Source: JAQGMV01 sp035525455 (GTDB lineage: Bacteria > Pseudomonadota > Gammaproteobacteria > Burkholderiales > SG8-41). From it: a stretch of 7,354 nucleotides of DNA. The position numbers and the translations under genes are program-made. The notes beneath the pieces are model-generated. The model saw nothing but the letters and a program-made list of their open reading frames with translations. It was not told the origin of the DNA and searched no databases. Each line of letters opens with the position of its first letter. Position 1 is the first letter of the stretch. The DNA lies in NCBI GenBank assembly GCA_035525455.1, contig DATLEF010000196.1, positions 1 to 7,354 on the forward strand, in the 5' to 3' direction. This document shows, piece after piece, positions 1-5,100 of this stretch.

Positions 1-698
1 GCGAGCTCCTTCGGCTCACCGATACGTCCGAGCGCGGTCTCCGCGGCGCGCTCCTCGAGCGCCTTTTCCACGCTCCAGCCGAGCTGCTTCGCGCGCGCCG
101 TCACGTTCGAGAGCATGCGCTCGGAGAGTATCGAGCCGGGACATACGTTGTTCACGAGTATGCCGTCGCGGCCCACTTCATCGGCGAGGCTCTTCGCCCA
201 CGCGATCACACCCATTCGTGTGGCGCCGGAGAGAGCGAGCTTCGGAATCGGCTGATAGACGGTGCTCGCGAGAATGTTGATGATGCGACCGCCGCCGGCT
301 TTCTTGAAGTGCGGGATCGCTTCGCGAGCCATGCGCGCGAAGAACACGAGCGAGCGCTGCACTGCGGTCGCCCATTGTTCTTCGGTCGCATCGCGCGCGT
401 CGGCGAGCGGCGGACCGCCCGAATTACTGACGAGCACGTCGAGGCGTCCGTAGCGATCGACGGTCGACGCGACGAGCTTGCGGATGACCTCGTTCTGCTC
501 GAGATCGCCGGCGATCGCGAGCACTTCGACGCCGGTGCCGCTGCGGATTTCCTGCCCGGCTTTCTCGAGGTCGGTCTGCGAGCGGCTGCAGATCACGAGG
601 TTGACGCCTTCCTCGGCCAGCGCCTGCGCGCAGGCGCGTCCGAGGCCTTTGCTGGCGCCGCCGACGATTGCGACTTTACCGTTGAGCATCAGGTCCAT
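1..698 (-). CDS. SDR-family oxidoreductase-like protein, atypical active site (3' end cut by window edge)
   Basis: The 232 visible codons start at an ATG preceded by AGGAG (709-713 on the plus strand, 10-nt spacer) and run off the left edge. A second in-frame ATG at residue 4 is also possible. The Rossmann N-terminus is present, but the glycine motif reads GGASKGLG (residues 13-20), with Gly where classical SDRs have Thr. NNAG is replaced by N92-S-G94. The active-site serine region is N141-I-L-A-S145. The Tyr-x3-Lys pair is replaced by S157-G-A-T-R161, followed by the usual helix (WAKSLADE). CPGS follows at about residues 187-190, and GRIGEPKELA ends the visible part, so only about 30 residues are missing. 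This matches the known BKR-like SDR subgroup (CDD cd05344) that lacks perfect NAD-binding and catalytic motifs. Dehydrogenase activity is therefore uncertain. It is the last visible gene of the minus-strand cluster, 79 bp after a Bug protein. Confidence 0.93.
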   Translation of the reverse strand, partial: MDLMLNGKVAIVGGASKGLGRACAQALAEEGVNLVICSRSQTDLEKAGQEIRSGTGVEVLAIAGDLEQNEVIRKLVASTVDRYGRLDVLVSNSGGPPLADARDATEEQWATAVQRSLVFFARMAREAIPHFKKAGGGRIINILASTVYQPIPKLALSGATRMGVIAWAKSLADEVGRDGILVNNVCPGSILSERMLSNVTARAKQLGWSVEKALEERAAETALGRIGEPKEL

Positions 699-732
699 GG
701 ATTTCGCGCTCCTGTTCGGTTCTGGAATCCCG

Positions 733-755
733 TCCCCGACTGGAACACTCGGGGA
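733..755. repeat. Inverted repeat TCCCCGA / TCGGGGA in the Bug-SDR gap
   Basis: Perfect 7-bp arms (733-739 and 749-755) flank a 9-nt loop. An outer GTCCC (732-736) can pair alternatively with GGGAC (756-760). It lies between the stop of the Bug gene and the start of the downstream SDR gene. No U-tract follows on the minus strand, so a classical intrinsic terminator is unlikely. It could be a processing or stabilising stem-loop, or a copy of a dispersed palindromic (REP-like) repeat, since many such repeats have GTCCCC...GGGGAC ends. Confidence 0.5.
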
Positions 756-777
756 GGGACCTTGCGCGGGCGACGCA

Positions 778-1746
778 CTACTTGATGTCCAGGTTCGCCG
801 ATTTGACGATGTCGCCCAGGCGTTTCGACTCGACCTTGCGGAACGTGTCGAGCTCGCCGCGCGAGCCGCCGACAATCTCAATGCCGAGGACTTTCAACGT
901 TTCCCCGAATTCCGACTCTTTTATCGCCTTCACCATTTCAGCGCTGACCTTTTCCAGCACTGCGACAGGCGTGCGCTTAGGCGCGATGATGCTGTACCAG
1001 CCGAAATTCTCGAATCCGGGAACGCTCTCGGAGATCGGGGGAACGTCGGGCAGCAGTGGTGCGCGTTTCGTGCCGGTGACGCCGATCGCCCGCACGCGCC
1101 CGCCCTGCACCACCGGCAGCGCAGCGGGGACGACCGCGAACGTCGTGTGAATTTCGCGTCCGGCGACGTCCAGCAGCGCCTGCGCGATGCCTTTGTAAGG
1201 CACGTGCAGCATTTGCGTGCCCGCCATCGTCAGGAATTGCACCATGCACAGGTGCTCGCCGCCGCCGGGGCCGGCCGAGCCGTGGCGCAATTGCGTTTTC
1301 TTCGAAAGCTGGATCAATTCCGGAACCGATTTCACAGGCAGCTCCGGATGGACCACGAGCACGTAGGGCACGGTGCCGATCAGCGCGATCGACGCGAAGT
1401 CCCTTTCGAGATCGAACTTCAAGTCCTTGTAGACCTTTGTCGCGATGAAAAGCTGTGAAGTCATCATCAACCAGGTGTAGCCGTCGGGCGCCGAGCGCGC
1501 GACGATCTCCGCGCTGAGCGCGCCGGCGACGCCCGGTCGCGCATCGACCACGATCCGCTGGTTCCACGACTTGTAGAGTCGTTCGGACAGGACGCGGGCG
1601 ATGATGTCCGGTCCGGAACCGGGTGCGCTGCCGATGACGAGACGGATGGGGCGGTCGGGGTAGCTCGTACCGGGTTGCGCGCCGAGCGCGGGTGCAGAAA
1701 GCGCCAGCGGAATTACGATCGCTGCAAGCATGGTGGACCTGCGCAT
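778..1746 (-). CDS. TTT-family (Bug/TctC) periplasmic solute-binding protein
   Basis: This 322-residue protein has the normal family length. The Sec signal peptide is MRRSTM followed by a hydrophobic stretch to about residue 21, with probable cleavage after ALGA (residue 23). The mature part opens with the family signature YPDRPIRLVIG and then APGSGPDIIARVL, the segment that forms the carboxylate-binding loop in Bug proteins. VVDARPG, APDGYT, a mid-protein VPYKG motif, and the LPDVPPISE segment are also typical of TctC (PF03401). The family binds small carboxylates or similar anions in the periplasm. Translation should be strong: TAAGGAGG (plus-strand 1753-1760) is an excellent Shine-Dalgarno, 6 nt before the ATG. 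No TctA or TctB membrane subunit is visible, so this is an orphan binding protein as seen here. It is clearly diverged from the other Bug protein in the cluster, which suggests a different ligand. The ligand itself cannot be predicted. Confidence 0.95.
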   Translation of the reverse strand: MRRSTMLAAIVIPLALSAPALGAQPGTSYPDRPIRLVIGSAPGSGPDIIARVLSERLYKSWNQRIVVDARPGVAGALSAEIVARSAPDGYTWLMMTSQLFIATKVYKDLKFDLERDFASIALIGTVPYVLVVHPELPVKSVPELIQLSKKTQLRHGSAGPGGGEHLCMVQFLTMAGTQMLHVPYKGIAQALLDVAGREIHTTFAVVPAALPVVQGGRVRAIGVTGTKRAPLLPDVPPISESVPGFENFGWYSIIAPKRTPVAVLEKVSAEMVKAIKESEFGETLKVLGIEIVGGSRGELDTFRKVESKRLGDIVKSANLDIK

Positions 1747-1776
1747 CGAAAGCCTCCTTACGTCCCGTTCGCTTCG

Positions 1777-1797
1777 CGGCGCGCTTAAAGCGCGCCG
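1777..1797. repeat. Strong GC-rich stem-loop in the DUF1993-Bug gap
   Basis: Perfect 10-bp arms CGGCGCGCTT (1777-1786) and AAGCGCGCCG (1788-1797) surround a single central base. The folded form would sacrifice the AT pairs as loop. It sits 3' of the DUF1993 stop and about 17 bp before the Shine-Dalgarno of the next gene. On the minus strand no U-run follows, so it is better read as an intra-operon stem-loop (partial terminator, 3'-end stabiliser or processing site) than as a full terminator. Confidence 0.6.
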
Positions 1798-1815
1798 GCC
1801 GTTCCCCTCTACGCG

Positions 1816-2319
1816 CTAACCCCCCATGAAGTCGCGCTTGCCGAGGTCCACGCCGTTGTGGCGCAGGATGTCGTAGGCAGTGGTGGCGTGAAACATGAAG
1901 TTCGGCATGATCCGGTTCAGCAGCAATTCGAGCCCCTTCATTTGCACGTCGCCGGTCGGCCTTTTTATGGTGACGCTTTTCTCCTCCGTGCCGTCGATCT
2001 GTTTCGCTTCGACGCTTTTGAGATAGTCGACTGTTTTCTCCACCCGCGCGATCAGCTCGGCGAGACTTTTTTCGGTGTCCTCGAATTTGGGGGCCTGCGC
2101 TCCGGTGAGCAACCCGGCGAAATTCCGGGGGTGATCGGTGGCCATCCGGACCTGCTGTGTGAAACTGAACATGTCAGGATAGAACCGGTAGCTGAGCAGC
2201 GTCGCTTCGTCGTACTTCTTTTCGGCGTAATGCGCCTGCGCCTTTTTCATGCAGCCGGCGAGGCCGTTCAGATGGCGCGTGAAGACGGGCAATGAGATTG
2301 CGTGCAGTGAAATAGTCAT
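1816..2319 (-). CDS. DUF1993 family protein (DinB-like four-helix bundle)
   Basis: The 167-residue protein is predicted cytosolic, with no signal peptide. The recognisable DUF1993 (PF09351) features are an N-terminal helix (FTRHLNGLAGCMKKA), the block YRFYPDMFSFTQQVRMATDH (residues 44-63), a predicted helix around LAELIARVEKTVDYL, and the C-terminal signature FHATTAYDILRHNGVDLGK with D-F-M-G close to the end. The family is related to DinB/YfiT-like helical bundles, some of which bind a metal through histidines. H63, H144 and H154 are candidates here, but metal binding is an inference. No biochemical role is established for DUF1993. The start is supported by AGGAG (plus-strand 2328-2332) 8 nt before the ATG. 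The gene lies 27 bp after one Bug gene and 69 bp before another, so it is probably co-transcribed with them. The family assignment is firm; the function is unknown. Confidence 0.92.
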   Translation of the reverse strand: MTISLHAISLPVFTRHLNGLAGCMKKAQAHYAEKKYDEATLLSYRFYPDMFSFTQQVRMATDHPRNFAGLLTGAQAPKFEDTEKSLAELIARVEKTVDYLKSVEAKQIDGTEEKSVTIKRPTGDVQMKGLELLLNRIMPNFMFHATTAYDILRHNGVDLGKRDFMGG

Positions 2320-2346
2320 TCGTGTCGCTCCTGGGGTTAGGCACTC

Positions 2347-3315
2347 TTAGTCGATCTTGAGACCGATCGCACGCACGATCTTGCCGTACTTGTCGGCCTC
2401 GCTCCTGAGATAGCGCGTCATTTCCTGCGAGCTCTTGCTTGCCGGCTCGACACCGATAGCCGTGAAGCGCTCGCGCACGTCCGGCGCATTGACGGCTTTC
2501 GCCAGCTCCGCGTCGAAGCGCTCGACGATGTTACTCGGTGTTCCCGCCGGCGCGAAAACGGCATTCCACAGCATATGCTCGTAGCCGGGCACACCCGCTT
2601 CGACCATCGTTGGAATGTCGGGCGCGATCTGCGTGCGTTTTGCGCTTGTCACGGCGAGCGCTCTTACTCTACCGGCGCGCGCGAGCGGGAGCGCTGCACC
2701 CATTCCGCCAAAATATGCACCGATCTGGCCGCTGATCACATCGAGGCCCGCCTGCGCGCCGCCCTTATACGGCACATGGACCATTTCAGCGCCGGTCATG
2801 GACCTGAAGAGCTCGTAGGCGAAATGGTCGGAGTTGCCCGCACCGGTGGACGCGACGTTCAGCGACCGCGGCTTGGATTTCACCAGCGCGATGAATTCTT
2901 TCACCGACTGCGCGGGCAGCGCGTTGTTGATGATGAGTATATGCGGGCCCGCTGCGGCTTCTCCAATCGGCACGAGATCGCGAAAGACGTCGTAGTTCAG
3001 CTTCTGATATGCACTATGCGCGACGGCGATGCCGGTGTTTGCATACAAGATCGTGTAGCCGTCGGGTGCGGCCTTTGCGACGAGCTCCGCAGCGATGTTA
3101 CCGCCGGCGCCTGGCCGATTGTCGAACACCACCGCGCGGCCGAAGCTTTCCGAAAGTTTCGTGGCAATCACGCGTCCGACGATATCGCTCGAGCTTCCCG
3201 CGGGGAACCCGATCAGCATGCGCACAGGCTTCGTCGGATAGCTATCCGCCGCCGCGCAAACCGGCGCGACGGCGGCCGTTGCGACGCAAGCGAGGAGACA
3301 GGCAGAAAATCTCAC
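2347..3315 (-). CDS. TTT-family (Bug/TctC) periplasmic solute-binding protein, GTG start
   Basis: This 322-residue protein shows a signal peptide (MRFSACLLACVATAAVAPVCAAA, cleavage near residue 23) and the mature start SYPTKPVRMLIG. It then shows FPAGSSSDIVGRV, the PGAGGNIAAELVAK block, APDGYTILY, MVHVPYKGG and PDIPTMVEAGVPGYE, all hallmarks of PF03401. The start is GTG at 3313-3315. No ATG, GTG or TTG lies shortly upstream in frame, and the next in-frame ATG (M33) would remove the whole signal peptide. The Shine-Dalgarno is weak (an AGGGCGAG-like stretch about 9 nt upstream). It follows the DUF35 gene by 37 bp and precedes DUF1993 by 27 bp. The protein binds an organic acid or related solute in the periplasm. 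Without tctAB nearby, it must borrow a membrane component encoded elsewhere or serve as a sensor/scavenger. Compared with the other Bug protein here, only the family motifs are shared. Confidence 0.95.
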   Translation of the reverse strand: MRFSACLLACVATAAVAPVCAAADSYPTKPVRMLIGFPAGSSSDIVGRVIATKLSESFGRAVVFDNRPGAGGNIAAELVAKAAPDGYTILYANTGIAVAHSAYQKLNYDVFRDLVPIGEAAAGPHILIINNALPAQSVKEFIALVKSKPRSLNVASTGAGNSDHFAYELFRSMTGAEMVHVPYKGGAQAGLDVISGQIGAYFGGMGAALPLARAGRVRALAVTSAKRTQIAPDIPTMVEAGVPGYEHMLWNAVFAPAGTPSNIVERFDAELAKAVNAPDVRERFTAIGVEPASKSSQEMTRYLRSEADKYGKIVRAIGLKID

Positions 3316-3352
3316 GCTGTTCGCTCGCCCTGACCGTGTATGAGCACGCGCC

Positions 3353-3754
3353 TCACGCTGGCGTGAACATCGGCACCGAAGTCCCGTTCTCGCTTTTCTT
3401 GAACGTCACTTTCACCTTCTGGCCGATTTTGATCGTGTCGAGATCGGTGTCGACGATGTTCGTCATCATTTTGGGCCCTTCGTCGAGCGCCACGTAGGCG
3501 ATGCAGTAAGGCACGGGACCGCCGCGGCGCGTGACGCTGTAGGTGTAGATCGTGCCCGTGCCTTTCGCCTGCACCCATTCGACTTTTTCACTGAAGCAGA
3601 ACGGACACAGCGCGCGCGGATAGTGATGCGTCTCCCCGCAGGCATTGCACTTCTTGAGCATGAGCTTGCCTTCGGCAGCTGCGTCGAAATACGGTTTGTC
3701 GCCGGGGTTCAACTCCGGATCGGCGATTTTTCTTTCCTGGTATGGCGTGGCCAT
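3353..3754 (-). CDS. Zn-ribbon / OB-fold protein (DUF35 family), thiolase partner
   Basis: The 133-residue protein has the two-part DUF35 architecture. An N-terminal helix contains the typical PYFDAAAEGKLMLKKC stretch. A rubredoxin-like zinc ribbon has C36-x2-C39 and C50-x2-C53 all intact. From about residue 57 there is an OB-fold (GTGTIYTYSVTRRG, PYCIAYVALDEGPKMMTNIV, IGQKVKVTF). In known systems such proteins bind SCP2-type thiolases or aldolases and serve as a CoA-substrate channel or scaffold. Examples are the archaeal thiolase/HMG-CoA synthase complex and the ChsH2 DUF35 domain with Ltp2 in steroid side-chain degradation. The neighbour fits: the thiolase-like gene ends 4 bp upstream, and the Shine-Dalgarno AGGGAG (plus-strand 3762-3767) lies just before and overlaps that gene's stop region, so translational coupling is likely. 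The family call is solid; the substrate is unknown. Confidence 0.95.
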   Translation of the reverse strand: MATPYQERKIADPELNPGDKPYFDAAAEGKLMLKKCNACGETHHYPRALCPFCFSEKVEWVQAKGTGTIYTYSVTRRGGPVPYCIAYVALDEGPKMMTNIVDTDLDTIKIGQKVKVTFKKSENGTSVPMFTPA

Positions 3755-3758
3755 CGCG

Positions 3759-4928
3759 TTACTCCCTTTCCATGATGAGTGTGCCGGACCCGTGCCGGTG
3801 CCCGATGGCGCCGCCGGTGCCGTGCGCGAGCGCGAGCGTGCAATTGGGGACCTGAACTTTCGGGTGAGACTCGCCGCGGAGCTGCCGCACTGCTTCGATG
3901 ATCTTGGTCATGCCGCCGCGGTTCGCCGGGTGGTTGTTGCAAAGGCCGCCGCCGTCGGTGTTGAACGGAAACTTGCCGGTGCCCGAGATGAGGTTTCCGT
4001 CGGCGACGAACTTCCCGCCCTCGCCTTTCTTGCAGAAACCAAGATCCTCGATCTGCAATACCACCGTGATCGTGAAGCTGTCGTAGATCGAAGCGTACTG
4101 AATGTCCGAAGGTTTGATTCCCGCTTCTTCGAACGCCCGCGGTCCGGTCCAGGCGGCACCGGTGTAGGTGAGATCGACCTGGCCTCCCATCTGGTGCTTG
4201 GTCGTCTCGCCCCGGCCGATGATTTTCACTTTCGGACGCTTGAGACTTTTCGCGATTTCGGGACGCGCCACGATGACCGCACCGCCGCCGTCGCTCACGA
4301 CGCAGGAGTCGAGGCGGTGCAGGGGATCGGAGATCATCGGCGAATTGACCACTTCCTCCACGGTGACGACGTTCTTCAGCATCGCATCGGGGTTGTGTTG
4401 CGCGTGGTGCGAGGCGGCCACTTTGACCCACGCGAGTTGCTCGCTCGTCGTGCCGTATTTGTGCATGTGGAGCATCGCGCACATCGCGTAGAGATTGAGC
4501 GTCACCGGGCTGTGCGGCATCTCGAAAGGCGCCTCGGGGAGATTGACGCCGCGGCTGCGGACCTGCGTGCCCGAGCTCCCTTCGGAGTTGGGCCTGCCCG
4601 CGAGCGTAATCAGCGCGATGTTGCATTTTCCCGCGGCGATCGCTTCCGCAGCGTGTGCAACGTGCACGAGGTACGAGGTGCCGCCCATATCCGTCGAGTC
4701 AACGTGTTTGAGTTTGGTCAGATTCATGTAATTCGCCATGCTCCAGACGTTCGAGCCGGGCGCATCCCCCGCGCAAAAGTAGGCGTCGATGTCGTTCTTC
4801 GTGAGCCCCGCGTCCTCGAGCGCGCCTTTCGCGACTTCGGCGTGCAGCTGCGCGACCGAATGATTCGGCGCCTTGCGCAGCGGGTGCTCGTACGCGCCGA
4901 CTATGTAAGCCTTGCCTTTGATCGTCAT
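3759..4928 (-). CDS. SCP2-type thiolase-like protein (non-canonical active site; thiolase or retro-aldolase)
   Basis: The 389-residue protein has the usual length and fold pattern of SCP-x/SCP2 thiolases (cd00829-like). It shows AYIVGAYEHPLRK at the start, ALEDAGLTKNDID, AIAAGKCNIALI, the middle block DSCVVSDGGGAVIV, IYDSFTITVVLQIEDLGFC (Y282-D283), PFNTDGGGLCNNHPANRGG with the conserved-type H333, a QLRGES motif, and a C-terminal glycine-rich HGTGG. The usual nucleophilic Cys is missing: the corresponding stretch is DSTDMGGTSY (residues 77-86), and no Cys occurs between C52 and C102. The second catalytic Cys position appears to be H369. Claisen-type thiolysis is therefore doubtful. Ltp2-like aldolases, which share this fold and also need a DUF35 partner, are an alternative. 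The ATG is preceded by a modest AAAGGGAT Shine-Dalgarno. It is the first gene of the operon and lies next to a divergent promoter region. Confidence 0.93.
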   Translation of the reverse strand: MTIKGKAYIVGAYEHPLRKAPNHSVAQLHAEVAKGALEDAGLTKNDIDAYFCAGDAPGSNVWSMANYMNLTKLKHVDSTDMGGTSYLVHVAHAAEAIAAGKCNIALITLAGRPNSEGSSGTQVRSRGVNLPEAPFEMPHSPVTLNLYAMCAMLHMHKYGTTSEQLAWVKVAASHHAQHNPDAMLKNVVTVEEVVNSPMISDPLHRLDSCVVSDGGGAVIVARPEIAKSLKRPKVKIIGRGETTKHQMGGQVDLTYTGAAWTGPRAFEEAGIKPSDIQYASIYDSFTITVVLQIEDLGFCKKGEGGKFVADGNLISGTGKFPFNTDGGGLCNNHPANRGGMTKIIEAVRQLRGESHPKVQVPNCTLALAHGTGGAIGHRHGSGTLIMERE

Positions 4929-4952
4929 GTGTATCCCTTTTGTTTACTGGAT

Positions 4953-4965
4953 TCCGGCTGCCGGA
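4953..4965. promoter_or_regulatory. Palindrome TCCGGC-T-GCCGGA in thiolase leader
   Basis: A perfect 13-bp palindrome (6-bp arms, one central base) lies 25 bp before the thiolase ATG. If the promoter proposed at 4997-5026 is right, it falls at about +26 to +38 of the transcript. It could be an operator or a small leader hairpin. There is no direct evidence for either. Confidence 0.35.
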
Positions 4966-4996
4966 GCGCCGAACGTACTACAACTGCGATGCCTTG

Positions 4997-5026
4997 ATTA
5001 TTCGCCCCCGGACATCTTACGTTCAA
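4997..5026 (-). promoter_or_regulatory. Candidate sigma70-type promoter for the thiolase operon
   Basis: On the minus strand, TTGAAC (5026-5021; 4 of 6 matches to TTGACA) is followed 18 bp later by AATAAT (5002-4997; 5 of 6 matches to TATAAT). The predicted transcript start is near 4990, leaving a leader of about 60 nt before the thiolase ATG. This AT-rich patch stands out in an otherwise GC-rich window. The -35 box overlaps the TTCAA/TTGAA palindrome, which suggests control by a DNA-binding regulator. Confidence 0.5.
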
Positions 5027-5034
5027 TTTTTGAA
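5022..5034. promoter_or_regulatory. Candidate operator palindrome TTCAA-TTT-TTGAA
   Basis: A perfect 5-bp inverted repeat with a 3-bp spacer overlaps the -35 box of the putative minus-strand operon promoter. A dimeric repressor bound here could block that promoter and might also affect the divergent MFS gene. No regulator gene is visible in the window, and I cannot assign the site to a regulator family. Confidence 0.35.
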
Positions 5035-5051
5035 TAATGAATTCGTCGGGG

Positions 5052-5075
5052 ATCCACGGGAGCCCCACTGTGGAT
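5052..5075. promoter_or_regulatory. Inverted repeat ATCCAC-N12-GTGGAT upstream of MFS gene
   Basis: Perfect 6-bp arms (5052-5057 and 5070-5075) are separated by 12 bp, and the right arm ends about 10 bp before the proposed extended -10 element of the MFS gene. Spacing of about two helical turns between arm centres is compatible with a dimeric regulator. It may equally be chance; confidence is low. Confidence 0.3.
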
Positions 5076-5081
5076 TGCGTA

Positions 5082-5090
5082 TGCTATACC
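5082..5090 (+). promoter_or_regulatory. Candidate extended -10 element for the MFS gene
   Basis: TGCTATACC fits the extended -10 form TG-n-TATA. No convincing -35 box lies 16-18 bp upstream. Transcription would start around 5096-5098, only a few bases before the ATG at 5101. Together with the absence of a clear Shine-Dalgarno, this points to a very short or leaderless transcript. Confidence 0.35.
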
Positions 5091-5100
5091 GATAGAGCAA

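Noticed and set aside
478..1458. A 326-codon plus-strand frame across the SDR/Bug junction
   Set aside because: It runs antisense through two clear genes and their gap, and the translation shows no domain or signal. It is a composition artefact.
3286..3315. Possible lipobox (LLAC, residues 7-10) in the GTG-start Bug protein
   Set aside because: The n-region and hydrophobic core before the Cys would be far too short. The hydrophobic stretch continues past it to an AAA signal peptidase I type site near residue 23, as usual for Bug proteins.
3311..3366. Repeated CTCACGCTG (3311-3319 and 3352-3360) and the small palindrome TCACGC-TG-GCGTGA at the DUF35 stop
   Set aside because: The copies are short, fall in coding ends, and have no further repetition or context. 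Chance is sufficient in GC-rich DNA.
3645..4997. A 450-codon plus-strand open frame antisense to the thiolase-like gene, longer than the gene itself
   Set aside because: Its translation is low-complexity and rich in Arg, Ala, Val and His with no family motif, typical of the complement of a GC-rich gene. The minus-strand frame encodes recognisable thiolase motifs.
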